In this document: positions 6,402 through 14,965 of the stretch, piece after piece
How positions within the stretch are numbered: position 1 is the stretch's first letter
Layout: every line of letters begins with the position of its first letter
Program-made: the position numbers and the translations under genes
Notes under the pieces: model-generated
What the model was told of the DNA's origin: nothing
Database searches by the model: none
What the model saw: the letters and a program-made list of their open reading frames with translations, nothing else
DNA from: a virus
DNA length: 20,536 nt
Strand: one strand, 5' to 3'
IMG/VR virus record: IMGVR_UViG_3300020179_003166
Location: 1 to 20,536 of that record

Positions 6402-6407
6402 TATAAT
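6402..6407 (+). promoter_or_regulatory. Possible -10 box upstream of the sheath gene
   Basis: A perfect TATAAT lies in the 65-base gap between the small protein and the sheath gene, the longest gap before a very highly expressed protein. There is no recognisable -35 hexamer 16-18 bases upstream and no TG extension, so this may be chance in AT-rich DNA. Confidence 0.25.
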
Positions 6408-6448
6408 TTCAGTAGTCTCATACGAAATAGTTCCTAAATAACCGAGAC

Positions 6449-6453
6449 GGAGG
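6449..6453 (+). promoter_or_regulatory. Strong ribosome binding site of the sheath gene
   Basis: GGAGG ends four bases before the ATG at 6458. A complete GGAGG placed before a gene start is seen in this window only here and before the tube gene, the two proteins needed in the highest copy number. Confidence 0.75.
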
Positions 6454-6457
6454 AAAC

Positions 6458-7912
6458 ATGCCAGGCATAGTTGTTACAACTGCGGTCCGAACTGGTCCAA
6501 CTAATACGCAAACCGCACCGACGGCAACGCTGTTTCTTGCGGGCGTTACCGAAAGAGGCCCGGATGGAACCTCGCATCTTGTTACAAGTCTCTCCGACTT
6601 TGAGGATATCTTTGGTGGCTACACATCGTCCGGCTACGTACATCAAACAATTGAGACATTCTTTGAAGAGGGTGGCGCGCGCGCCTATGTCTCACGCGTT
6701 GTCGACGAATCGGCAGTTGAGGCAAGCCTTGCACTGACGGATTCTTCAGACGCAACATGCATTAATCTTCTTGCTTCCGGAACCGGCACATGGGCAAATA
6801 CCGGTGGCCTGACGGCTGAAGTTGAGCAGCCAACGGCTACTACTTTTAAAATCAAGATTCGTCTAAATGGCACATTGGTGTTCACGACCCAAACACACAC
6901 TTCTGTAAGCACCGCAATTGATGAAATAAACAACAATGAAACTGCTGGTTTGTATCTAACCGCTTCTGCTGGTGCTTCTTCAATCATCCCAGAAGTAGTG
7001 GCTGCAACAAATTTTTCAGGCGGCACAAACGGGGGCGCACTTGTTGCGGCAGACCTAGAAGATGCTCTTGATACATTTACCTCAAATCTCGGACCGGGTG
7101 CGGTTGCTGCTCCTGGTTTTTATGCCGAGGCAATGAGAAATTTTGTCTTCGCTCACGCAGCTAGTAACAACAGAATTGCTTTGACTTCTTTTGACGAAGG
7201 CACATCTGTTGCAAATGCAATTTCGTCGGCCGCCAGCCACACTGGTAGCGCAAACGCCGAATATGGCGCTTTCTACTTTCCATGGATTAAAATTCCAGAC
7301 GGTGTTTTGACAGTTTCGATTCCACCGGAAGGCTATGTTGCCGCTAAAAGAGCGCGTGTCCATAATCTTTTTGGTCCGTGGAATCCTTACGCTGGCGAAA
7401 GAACAGAGGCAACATTTGTTACCGGCCTCGAACATTCACTCACAAAGACAGAAGCGGACAGCCTTGACACAAACTTTATCAATGCACTCAAGGTTGTTAA
7501 TGGAACTGTGCGAGTTTATGGGGCCCGCTCTGCCTCGGATGACACCGCGAATTACAGATTTATTATTTCGCGAGAGGTTTTAAATCAGATTGTTCACGAG
7601 TCGGAGACCGCTCTAGAAGCACTTCTGTTCCTTCCAATCGACGGAAGACAGTCGACATTCTCTAGAGTTCGTGCAACTCTTACGGCCATTATGGAAAGAA
7701 TTCGTCTGGCTGGCGGGTTGTATGAATCGTTTGACGCAAATGGCAAGCAAGTTGACCCGGGCTACACAGTTCAAGTCAACAATGCAAACAACCCCCTGAC
7801 TCAATTGGCAACCGGAGTAATCAAGGCCAAGGTTGGCGCAAGAGTTTCCTCAATCGGTGACACTATTGAGGTAGAAATTACAAAATCAAACTTGACCGCA
7901 ACACTGGTCTAA
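6458..7912 (+). CDS. Contractile tail sheath protein
   Basis: A 484-residue protein with clear sheath features. The N-terminus begins MPGIVVTTAVRTGPTNTQTA and continues FLAGVTERGPDGTSHLV, SLSDFEDIFGG and TFFEEGGARAYVSRVV, the standard N-terminal pattern of phage and pyocin sheaths. A variable beta-rich region (about 95-210) follows and probably forms the outer surface. The C-terminal domain contains RQSTFSRVRATLTAIMERIR, LAGGLYESF and YTVQVNNANN, with strands interlocking neighbouring subunits in the family (ARVSSIGDTIEVEITKSN at the end). The sheath surrounds the tube and contracts during infection. Length is normal for the family. A strong GGAGG site precedes the start. The tube gene follows 28 bases later with an equally strong site, as in nearly all contractile phages. 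Confidence 0.95.
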   Translation: MPGIVVTTAVRTGPTNTQTAPTATLFLAGVTERGPDGTSHLVTSLSDFEDIFGGYTSSGYVHQTIETFFEEGGARAYVSRVVDESAVEASLALTDSSDATCINLLASGTGTWANTGGLTAEVEQPTATTFKIKIRLNGTLVFTTQTHTSVSTAIDEINNNETAGLYLTASAGASSIIPEVVAATNFSGGTNGGALVAADLEDALDTFTSNLGPGAVAAPGFYAEAMRNFVFAHAASNNRIALTSFDEGTSVANAISSAASHTGSANAEYGAFYFPWIKIPDGVLTVSIPPEGYVAAKRARVHNLFGPWNPYAGERTEATFVTGLEHSLTKTEADSLDTNFINALKVVNGTVRVYGARSASDDTANYRFIISREVLNQIVHESETALEALLFLPIDGRQSTFSRVRATLTAIMERIRLAGGLYESFDANGKQVDPGYTVQVNNANNPLTQLATGVIKAKVGARVSSIGDTIEVEITKSNLTATLV

Positions 7913-7931
7913 GAATATAAAATAAACACAC

Positions 7932-7936
7932 GGAGG
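7932..7936 (+). promoter_or_regulatory. Strong ribosome binding site of the tube gene
   Basis: GGAGG ends four bases before the ATG at 7941, matching the arrangement at the sheath gene and fitting the need for many tube subunits. Confidence 0.75.
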
Positions 7937-7940
7937 AATT

Positions 7941-8390
7941 ATGGCAATTTCCACAAAATTGGCACAGCGACAAATTATCGCAGAAATTACGCCAGTTGCT
8001 GGTGCGGTCACTGGACCAACCCTGTCTGGGTACTTTGCTCAAGTGTCGGGTGGAGAAATTACTGCTGCTGTCGAAAAGATTTATATTGGTGGACAAGCAT
8101 TTCCAGAAGTACTCTGTGCGCCATCGGAAGTTGGTGACGTCACACTAACCAAGCATTACGACGCAGAGCTTCGTACTCTTGTTAATCAGGTTCGACCAGT
8201 TGTTGGTCGTGCTTACTATGACATTAAAATTTATGACACCGACTGCGACCTTAAGAACCTGCAGTCTGAGCGTGTTTATGCTGGAGCACTACTCGTTGGG
8301 CTATCCGAGCCAGAGGGAGATGCCTCTTCGGGTGCGCCAGCGACGATTGCCCTTACATTTGCCATATCGGGTGTGCCAGCTCAAGCATAA
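7941..8390 (+). CDS. Tail tube protein
   Basis: A 149-residue protein directly after the sheath gene, the conserved position of the inner tube protein in contractile phages. The sequence is strand-rich with one helix and resembles the two-sheet tube fold: GYFAQVSGGEITAAVEKIYI, a central SEVGDVTLTKHYDAELRTL and a C-terminal SGAPATIALTFAISGVPAQ strand. The opening FAQVSGG..TAAVEKIYIGG is the usual tube N-terminal loop, and VGDVTLTK..D...L corresponds to the strand-helix region of the family (T4 gp19/P2 FII relatives). Subunits assemble as stacked hexamers through which DNA passes. No extra domains are present. Strong ribosome site upstream. Confidence 0.88.
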   Translation: MAISTKLAQRQIIAEITPVAGAVTGPTLSGYFAQVSGGEITAAVEKIYIGGQAFPEVLCAPSEVGDVTLTKHYDAELRTLVNQVRPVVGRAYYDIKIYDTDCDLKNLQSERVYAGALLVGLSEPEGDASSGAPATIALTFAISGVPAQA

Positions 8391-8447
8391 TTAAAATATC
8401 TAATTGACATCCGCCAGTGGCACTAAGCTGGTGATAGTGTTTGGCCC

Positions 8448-8969
8448 ATGACAAACACATTCTACTCAGACGATTCCCAATCCTCCTCAAACGCGGACAT
8501 TCCAAATGAAGATTCCGATAACGTTCTTGAACAGCTGACGAGCGTGATTAGTAAAAAAGTTTCTCGTCCAGATGTTTTTATCAATGTTCCAGAGCGTCCT
8601 GGTGTTTCTTTGTTGATTAGCCCAAACATCACTCAACAGCAAATAAAGGCTTGGCAAAAAAATTCTGGTTCCGAATCAAAGAGTGGGCTTGACGCAACAA
8701 GATTTGCTTGTCAGGTAATCGGTCACACAACGCGAGGTGTTTACCTAAACGGCGAAGAAGTTCTTGAAAATGGCAAATCGCTTGGATTTGCTTCACCTGC
8801 AATTCTAAAAATGACTGGTGCGGCTCGTGCCCTGCCAGACGCAGTGCAGAAATTTTTTGGCCTTGACCCGCACGTAGAAGCCGCAGCTCTAACAATTATT
8901 GATGCAGCAGGCTTCGGAGATACGGTTGAGCAAACCGAAAACCCTACGAATCCGTCCTCAACGAATTAA
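8448..8969 (+). CDS. Tail assembly chaperone G (zero-frame product)
   Basis: A 173-residue protein between tube and tape measure, the fixed position of tail assembly chaperones in both lambda-like and contractile phages. It starts with an acidic, Ser/Asn-rich tail (about 1-25), then a globular part including SVISKKVSRPDVFINVP, DATRFACQVIGHTTRGVYLN and GLDPHVEAAALTIIDAAGFG, and ends with a Thr/Asn-rich tail. Chaperones of this class bind the tape measure and keep it soluble while the tube is built. The frame ends at TAA 8967-8969, but a canonical -1 slippery heptamer at 8939-8945 allows part of the ribosomes to continue into the downstream frame. No clear ribosome site is seen; GGTGAT lies 11 bases upstream. 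Confidence 0.82.
   Translation: MTNTFYSDDSQSSSNADIPNEDSDNVLEQLTSVISKKVSRPDVFINVPERPGVSLLISPNITQQQIKAWQKNSGSESKSGLDATRFACQVIGHTTRGVYLNGEEVLENGKSLGFASPAILKMTGAARALPDAVQKFFGLDPHVEAAALTIIDAAGFGDTVEQTENPTNPSSTN
8939..8945 (+). promoter_or_regulatory. -1 programmed frameshift slippery site AAACCCT
   Basis: In the zero frame of the G gene the bases read A AAC CCT, which fits the X XXY YYZ rule (X=A, Y=C, Z=T). Slipping one base back lets the two tRNAs re-pair with AAA CCC. The -1 frame is open from 8930 onward to 9136, so the heptamer lies inside the short 40-base overlap of the two frames. Lambda G/GT and many other tailed phages use a -1 shift at exactly this gene. I did not find a convincing downstream hairpin by eye. 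Confidence 0.85.
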
Positions 8970-9136
8970 GTGACGACAGTCGAGTAATCACAGCCGCCCG
9001 CCTTGGGGAGGTGTTTGGGACGGACCCAATAAAAATTCTTGACTGTTCATTCGAAGAATGGATAATACGCCTTGCGTGTGCTAAAGTTATTGAGGCAGAC
9101 CGTGAGGCAGCTGAGCGTAAGTCTCAGGGGTATTAG
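8945..9136 (+). CDS. Tail assembly chaperone T extension (made by -1 frameshift from G)
   Basis: This reading frame has no suitable start codon of its own and is translated as an extension of G. It adds 63 residues after Pro166 of G, giving a G-T fusion of 229 residues. The extension is clearly protein-like: RVITAARLGEVFGTDPIKIL, then CSFEEWIIRLACAKVIEADR, ending EAAERKSQGY. The pattern FG.DP..IL and W..RLA...V.EADREAAER is usual for the T part of actinophage and other phage chaperones. In lambda the minor fusion protein recruits tube subunits to the tape measure; the same role is inferred here. It ends 30 bases before the tape measure start. It is easily missed because it is short and lacks an ATG. 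Confidence 0.85.
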   Translation, partial: YESVLNELSDDSRVITAARLGEVFGTDPIKILDCSFEEWIIRLACAKVIEADREAAERKSQGY

Positions 9137-9166
9137 CAAATGAGATTTATTACCTAGGTAGAGGTC

Positions 9167-12100
9167 ATGGCTGACGAAAATGTAAATATAAATGTTGACA
9201 TTGATGTCAAGGGTGATAATAAGCTTCTTTCTGCCGCGGCAAAAATTACTGCACTTGATGCTGCAGCAAAACGCCTAGAGAATAGAACAAATCGGCTTAC
9301 TGGAGCCATGGGCAAGTTTACAATGCGGATGACGCAGTCCGAAAAGGGCGTTGTTTCATTCACTAAAAAATTATCTCTTGTTGAAAAAGTTGGTGCCCGG
9401 TTCCTAAAAATGGCCCGAATGATTATGTTTACGGTCATTGCCCTAACCATTGAGTTTGGTATCTCAGCTCTTTCTTTGGCCTCAGTTAATGCCGCGTTTG
9501 CAATTGGCAAATTTGTTGCAAAAACATACAACTATGTAATGCAGGCATTGGCTGGCACCATCGCAGCGGTTGGTGTTGCGGCAATCGGCGCGGCAGCGGC
9601 TTTCAAGGAATTTCAGGCAGCACAATTCGCGTTTAGATACAAAGATTCAAAAGAGCTTGGTTCTGCCTTGGACCAATCCGGTTCTGGGCTTAGGAGTCTT
9701 TACAAAGATTCGATTCTTGCTTCTATGGGTGTTCAAGCCCTTGCGGGGGCCTTTACTGCTGTGAGTAAAAATTCCGCATTTACTCCAGCGTCAAAAGCCG
9801 CTCTAAAAGCCATGGCTGACTTTGTTAGCGCAAGCGGAGACCCCAAAAATGCACTTCAGGCTGCTGGGACCTTGGTTGGCATATTGCAAAAAGAAAAGAA
9901 ATTTACAGCCGAAGCACTTCAGGCGGTTAAAGCTATCAGTCCAGAATTTGAAAAAGCATTTAAGAAGGGCAACTACAAGGATTACAGAAAATTCCTTGAG
10001 GACCTTCAAAGTGGAAAGCTAGCACTAGATGCGGGAGTGTCTGGGCAAGCGGGAACAATGTCCAAAACATTAGTTGGGCAGTTTAAAACATACCTAGCCT
10101 CCGCACTTGTTGAAATGTCTGATGTTGGTGTTCGCGTTCTTGAGCCAATTAAGAAAGCCATGTCTGAAATATATTTTGGACTTGAGCGCACGTTTAGAAG
10201 AATTTCTGGCGACCTTGTTAACTTCGGAAAAGGACCGTTTCTTTCATCTCTTGTTAAATTCACAGAAAAACTAGAAGACTTCACTGTTGTTTTATTTAGA
10301 AAATTTCTTCCGGCAACGGAGGGTTTCTGGAAAAGAACAACAGACTTTTTTAAAGGATTTGCAATTTATTTCAGAGAAGTTCGGGATGCGCTTGACCCTC
10401 TCCGCGAGGGTGGGTCAATTGTTATAAAAACTTTTGGAAAACCAATCGTTGAGATATTTAAGCAGATTGGTGAAGGAGTAAAGGCACTTGCCCAACAAGC
10501 AAAAGACAATAAAGGTCTTTTTCTTGCATTCGGTGATGCCATGAAGAGTGTTGTCGTTGGCTTCTTTGAGATTATGCGAGCTCTTCGAGAAGTTTTTGCT
10601 AAAGCCCTTCCGGTAATAAATCCGTTACTTTCTGCGCTGGGAAGGGTAATGAGTTTGGTAGCTCGCATTTTCGGCACGGTCGCGGAAGGTGGGCCCATGC
10701 TATCCGCGGGAATAGTGGGACTACTTGGCGCAGCGGCGTATAAAGGTCGTCGCGCTGCAAGATTTCAACGTGGCATGGCAGGACGGGCTGGTGGCGAATT
10801 TGGAATAGCCAACATGTCAATGAAACAAGCAATTTATTCTGGTCACAAATTTGAAACTATGGCAAATAATACCACCGGTGGAGGACAGGCCACGCTGGGA
10901 CAATTTGGTCCAATATCTGGCGCAATGTCTGCAGCTGGACAAGCAGCTGGCGCAGCGGCAAGCGCAGCGATATCCCCAGGGGCAAGCGCATTGAGCGTTG
11001 CTGGCACATCTCTACAGGGTGCCGCGGCGTCGATTACTGCTGCTGCCACTGCTAGTGCTGCTGCGGTTGCAACAGGAAATACATTGCGGGGTGGATTTGG
11101 TGGCGGAGCAGTCCGTGCATCCGATGGAGCATGGACAACATTGCCGAGGCGCAAGCCAGGACAATCCAATGCTGACTATCAGCGTGATATAACCAGGTGG
11201 AAAATGGCAAACCGCGGAGAAAAAACAGTACCACTAGAGGAAAGAGGATACAGGGCTCCAAGTCTTGGCACCACTCGCACTGCTGCTGAACGCGCGGCCC
11301 GTAATGACCAAGACACTACAAATATTTTTGGAAGACGTCGTGGAGTTCCGACTCCAGATTATGAAAACATTGGACTTCGACAAATGACCAGAGAGCAATA
11401 CAGGGCTTCGGAACAGAGAAGAAGACAAGATGCCAGAACGGCAAATAATCTTTATTATGGACCTCCTGCGCCGATGCAATCCAGTGATTACAGATATGGA
11501 CTTGACTCAAGAATTCAAGAAAGCGGTTTTTTCCCCTCTGGCCGCTTTGCAAAACAGCCAAGTTTTCGTGAACGCGTCGCTGCAAGAAGAGCACGTTTTG
11601 TTTCAAGGGGTGGCATGCGTGGCGCTGGTGGTAGGGGTATAGCTGGTTTAATGAACTTTGGTTCAACGATTTTGAATGGTTACCCAATGACATCCACTTC
11701 GTTGGGTGGTGGTGGAGTTGCTGGAGCAATGGCATCGCCCGGTACACCCAACTCTGCAGTCAGGGGGGGCCTCAAAGGGTTGTTGGGAAGAGCTTTGTTG
11801 GGAACGTCATACAATGAACGTGGATATACGGGTTTAAGGCAAACAATAAGAGACCAAGCAGGTTTTGCAAAGAGCGGTGCTGGTTCCGGACTTATTGGTA
11901 GAAGTATGAATGCCGCCAAAGGCGGAAACTTTGGTCGTGGATACCGAAACGCGTATCAAAATTTTCTTACCGCAAAAATGGAAGGAAGAATTCCAGCAGA
12001 CGCAAAATTCAGCAAAATGGGAGGAATAAAAGCTGGAATGAAAACAAGTTTTAGCGGCGCAAATATGTTGGCTGGACTCGGAGCCAGCGCATTTTTAAAT

Positions 12101-14206
12101 AGTGGAATGGGTCAAAGAATGGTTTCTGACCCCGACGCTCAGGGCGCACTGCAAACAGGCGCAAGTCTCGCGGCAATTAATCCACTACTGGGCTTGGCGG
12201 TTGGCGCAGGACTTACCGCATTTAAGTCCAAGACAAAAATGGGCGGAATGGTGGCCGGTGCGGTAAGCGGCGCAGCGATTGGTGGAATGATTGCAGGCCC
12301 ACTTGGAGCAGCGGTTGGTGGACTTGTTGGGGCAGGTTTGGGCGCACTAGCCGCAAATCGAAACCAGAAAAAAATGGCCAAAGAAGCCGTAGATAAAGTT
12401 GGGGTAGCTCAACTTAGCTCAATAGCTGCGGCCGCTGCTGGTGAGGGAACAAAAGGTTCTACCAAGAATGCCAGAAATTTGCTTTTAAAAGCATCAACCC
12501 TGGCAACAGATTTCGCTGCCACGAGAAAATTTGATGATGCTGGAGACTCTGCCGGTGGAATTGCTGCAAGAACAAAACTTTTGCAACCCTACATTGATTC
12601 CGGGATAATCGACGGCAACGCGCTGAGTCTTGCTACTGGCGACAAGAATCAAGATGCGATATCTCAATTCAAAACAGTTAGTACGAATTTAACTCAAGCC
12701 CTTGGACCAAAGCTTAATCAATTTGATTCAATAATGAATTCGCTGCAACAAACAACCGGCATGACAGCGGAGGAAATCTACACACTTGCCATGGAGAGAA
12801 ATGTTGACCTGTACGATACAACGCTAAAACTAAATGACGCCACCAAGGCCCTGGGTGTTGGAATGGTGAAAACATCCAAACAATTTAGTGATGCACTAAG
12901 AGATGTTCAAATAAAGGCAATGGATGTTTTTAGACAGTTTAAGCAAAGCAAGGACATGAAGGACGCTTTACAGGCGTCAGGCGACCTTCTTAATTCTGGA
13001 GATAATTCAACTGAAGCGTTTCTTGATTACTACACCAAATATTTAGACTACTCAAATTTTAAATCTCCGAATTCGCCATTGCTTAATGCAATAGCACAGG
13101 CTCAAGCCTTTGGGACTGGTGCGAATCTCGGCAAAGGCACCTTATTCGGCCCTGGCGGAGTGCTTGAGGGAAGCGTCATGAATACAGAGACAACTAGCTT
13201 GATTGGCCAAGCCCAAACACAAACAGCGTCTGGCTCCGCAACAGAAATGACAAAACAGCTTCTTGCAATGGCCGGCGAAGCAGGGTTTAGTTTTGCAGAT
13301 GGCGAAAAAGCATTTAGCGGTTCACAAAGTGCAATAAATCAACTCATTACAGCAGCAATGGGGGGAGATGCTGATGCAACTGCAAAAGTCAGAAATCTTG
13401 AGGGCATGCTTTCAAGAGGTGTTGCGTTTAAGGGAAAAAGCGCATCTGAAATAAATAACATTATTGCCAGCGCTCTGGGTGTGCAAACAACCAAAACTGG
13501 CCGAGGCGGGAGAGGCGGTGCAACCGGATTGTTTGGGACAAATCTGACCGCGGAACTATCCGGGCAACTTGACCCGTTTAAAGACATCTTAACCGAGGAA
13601 GCAGCACTCATGCGGACTGAGTTTACCCAAGCAATTAGAGCAGAATTCTTTGACAGAACGGACACTCCAGATTGGTGGGACCAAGCGCCATCATGGTGGA
13701 CCAATGGTTTTGAGGCGCAAATTGATGCAAATGGAAATATTAGTAAACTTGTACCAATAGGCGACACAAAAACCTCCAAAATTTTGGGCAAGACCATGGC
13801 CAAGCACAGCATGTTTAATAGTGCGGTTCCCGGAAATAGAACCGTGACCAGCTCGCTTCGAGACTTTGCTTTGGGCTCCAATAACTCAGACCATGCAACC
13901 GGACATGCATACGACCTTGTTGGGGATAATTTGAACAAGTATTCGTCTCTTGTAAATGCAGCAGGAGGATTTGCCGAATTTCATGGAAGGGGTAGCGGTC
14001 GACATTTGCATGTTGTTCCGCCAGTTGGTCCAATGGGCGATACGTCTTCTGGAATTTTGGCCAAAATGACTGGTTCTACATCGGGTGGTGGGGGCGCAAA
14101 CACTTTTAATATTACGGTAAACGAATCTGCCACTCCGCAAGTAACCGCGCAAGCTGTTGCAAACGAAATAATTAAAATTCAAAAAAACATAAAGCAGAGA
14201 ATATAA
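9167..14206 (+). CDS. Tape measure protein with C-terminal M15-like peptidase domain
   Basis: At 1679 residues this is the longest gene and follows the chaperones, as tape measures do. It sets tail length and is ejected ahead of the DNA. From the N-terminus: a helical part; two hydrophobic segments (about 87-118 and 124-146); further helices to about 520; a Gly/Ala/Ser stretch (about 585-650); an Arg-rich, probably disordered region (about 690-830, with RGG-type repeats near 814-824); a glycine-zipper hydrophobic segment (about 1025-1062, GGMVAGAVSGAAIGGMIAGP); helices to about 1500; then a peptidase-like domain. The latter has SDHATGHAYDL (His1576, Asp1583), AEFHGRGSG (His1606) and RHLHVVPP (His1613, His1615), the zinc ligand pattern HxxGxAxD...HxH of M15-type murein peptidases. 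A Gly-rich linker and short C-terminal helix follow. By the common 0.15 nm per residue rule the tail could be up to about 250 nm. GAGG lies two bases before the ATG. Confidence 0.93.
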   Translation: MADENVNINVDIDVKGDNKLLSAAAKITALDAAAKRLENRTNRLTGAMGKFTMRMTQSEKGVVSFTKKLSLVEKVGARFLKMARMIMFTVIALTIEFGISALSLASVNAAFAIGKFVAKTYNYVMQALAGTIAAVGVAAIGAAAAFKEFQAAQFAFRYKDSKELGSALDQSGSGLRSLYKDSILASMGVQALAGAFTAVSKNSAFTPASKAALKAMADFVSASGDPKNALQAAGTLVGILQKEKKFTAEALQAVKAISPEFEKAFKKGNYKDYRKFLEDLQSGKLALDAGVSGQAGTMSKTLVGQFKTYLASALVEMSDVGVRVLEPIKKAMSEIYFGLERTFRRISGDLVNFGKGPFLSSLVKFTEKLEDFTVVLFRKFLPATEGFWKRTTDFFKGFAIYFREVRDALDPLREGGSIVIKTFGKPIVEIFKQIGEGVKALAQQAKDNKGLFLAFGDAMKSVVVGFFEIMRALREVFAKALPVINPLLSALGRVMSLVARIFGTVAEGGPMLSAGIVGLLGAAAYKGRRAARFQRGMAGRAGGEFGIANMSMKQAIYSGHKFETMANNTTGGGQATLGQFGPISGAMSAAGQAAGAAASAAISPGASALSVAGTSLQGAAASITAAATASAAAVATGNTLRGGFGGGAVRASDGAWTTLPRRKPGQSNADYQRDITRWKMANRGEKTVPLEERGYRAPSLGTTRTAAERAARNDQDTTNIFGRRRGVPTPDYENIGLRQMTREQYRASEQRRRQDARTANNLYYGPPAPMQSSDYRYGLDSRIQESGFFPSGRFAKQPSFRERVAARRARFVSRGGMRGAGGRGIAGLMNFGSTILNGYPMTSTSLGGGGVAGAMASPGTPNSAVRGGLKGLLGRALLGTSYNERGYTGLRQTIRDQAGFAKSGAGSGLIGRSMNAAKGGNFGRGYRNAYQNFLTAKMEGRIPADAKFSKMGGIKAGMKTSFSGANMLAGLGASAFLNSGMGQRMVSDPDAQGALQTGASLAAINPLLGLAVGAGLTAFKSKTKMGGMVAGAVSGAAIGGMIAGPLGAAVGGLVGAGLGALAANRNQKKMAKEAVDKVGVAQLSSIAAAAAGEGTKGSTKNARNLLLKASTLATDFAATRKFDDAGDSAGGIAARTKLLQPYIDSGIIDGNALSLATGDKNQDAISQFKTVSTNLTQALGPKLNQFDSIMNSLQQTTGMTAEEIYTLAMERNVDLYDTTLKLNDATKALGVGMVKTSKQFSDALRDVQIKAMDVFRQFKQSKDMKDALQASGDLLNSGDNSTEAFLDYYTKYLDYSNFKSPNSPLLNAIAQAQAFGTGANLGKGTLFGPGGVLEGSVMNTETTSLIGQAQTQTASGSATEMTKQLLAMAGEAGFSFADGEKAFSGSQSAINQLITAAMGGDADATAKVRNLEGMLSRGVAFKGKSASEINNIIASALGVQTTKTGRGGRGGATGLFGTNLTAELSGQLDPFKDILTEEAALMRTEFTQAIRAEFFDRTDTPDWWDQAPSWWTNGFEAQIDANGNISKLVPIGDTKTSKILGKTMAKHSMFNSAVPGNRTVTSSLRDFALGSNNSDHATGHAYDLVGDNLNKYSSLVNAAGGFAEFHGRGSGRHLHVVPPVGPMGDTSSGILAKMTGSTSGGGGANTFNITVNESATPQVTAQAVANEIIKIQKNIKQRI

Positions 14207-14956
14207 ATGACAATTTCAATTATTGGCAAATCAGTACCAACAGGCGTTTTGGGTAAGTTTCAATTTCAACAGTCAGGAACCGTACTTCGAAACCAATCGG
14301 ATATTCGCGAAATGCGTCAAATTACCGCGCCCGGCCTTGCATACGAGTTCTATTTTCCACCTACCACGTTTAATCATTCTGGGTATGGTGCAACATTTAA
14401 TGAAATAAATCGACCATATTCTGCGCCCATAATTGACATCATGAGTGGCAAAGCTGAAAGATGTTCTTTTGAATTTCTTATAGCTCCGCCCAAACGCATA
14501 AATACAAAACTTGATGAGGCGGGCAAAGCAAGTACTCAAACATATCAAGATTTTTTTGAATCAGTTGATGACCAAGTAAAATTTATTCAAACAATGGCTG
14601 ATTACGCCATTCCGGTTGAATTTGTAAATGTTCATCCAGCTCTTGCTATACCAAAATGGTACATAGATGAGTGCTCTATTAATCATGGGCGACAGAACAC
14701 ACTAGCCAAAACGACTAGCGCAACCGTAAATTTATCTTTAATTGAATTTATTCCTCGAAGAAAAACAATGATTCTTTTACCATTGTTTAAACATGGCAAA
14801 TTTAATCCCAAAACAAAAACAGACGGAAAAGACAAACCCCCTTCAGGTAAAGACCATGTAGCCGCCCTAGAAGCACGGCTGGCGGCCGCCAAAGCTGCTG
14901 GTAATACTAATGCTGCCAGAATGTATGCACTGGCACTTGCACAAGCGAGAAAATAG
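14207..14956 (+). CDS. Tail tube initiator / XkdP-like baseplate protein
   Basis: A 249-residue protein whose ATG directly abuts the tape measure stop. Residues about 45-195 match the pattern of distal tube initiators: AYEFYFPPTTFN, FNEINRPYSAPIIDIMSGK, CSFEFLIAPP, VKFIQTMADYAIPVEFV and WYIDECSINHGRQN followed by ATVNLSLIEF. These proteins (XkdP and T4 gp53/gp54-like roles) connect the tube to the hub. XkdP homologues usually end with a LysM domain; none is visible here. Instead the C-terminus is a Lys-rich linker and an Ala-rich helix (AALEARLAAAKAAGNTNAAR). The order tape measure, this gene, hub, spike, wedge supports the call. Sequence identity to any family is a judgement from pattern, so some doubt remains. 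Confidence 0.65.
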   Translation: MTISIIGKSVPTGVLGKFQFQQSGTVLRNQSDIREMRQITAPGLAYEFYFPPTTFNHSGYGATFNEINRPYSAPIIDIMSGKAERCSFEFLIAPPKRINTKLDEAGKASTQTYQDFFESVDDQVKFIQTMADYAIPVEFVNVHPALAIPKWYIDECSINHGRQNTLAKTTSATVNLSLIEFIPRRKTMILLPLFKHGKFNPKTKTDGKDKPPSGKDHVAALEARLAAAKAAGNTNAARMYALALAQARK

Positions 14957-14965
14957 AAAATAAAA

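Noticed and set aside
8404-8440. TTGACA at 8404-8409 as a promoter -35 box before the chaperone gene
   Set aside because: There is no -10-like hexamer at 16-18 bases; the nearest (GATAGT) is 23 bases away, too far for a normal promoter.
13339-13938. Long minus-strand open frame of 199 codons
   Set aside because: It lies wholly inside the tape measure gene, including part of its conserved peptidase motif, and its translation has no recognisable domain. It is a shadow frame.
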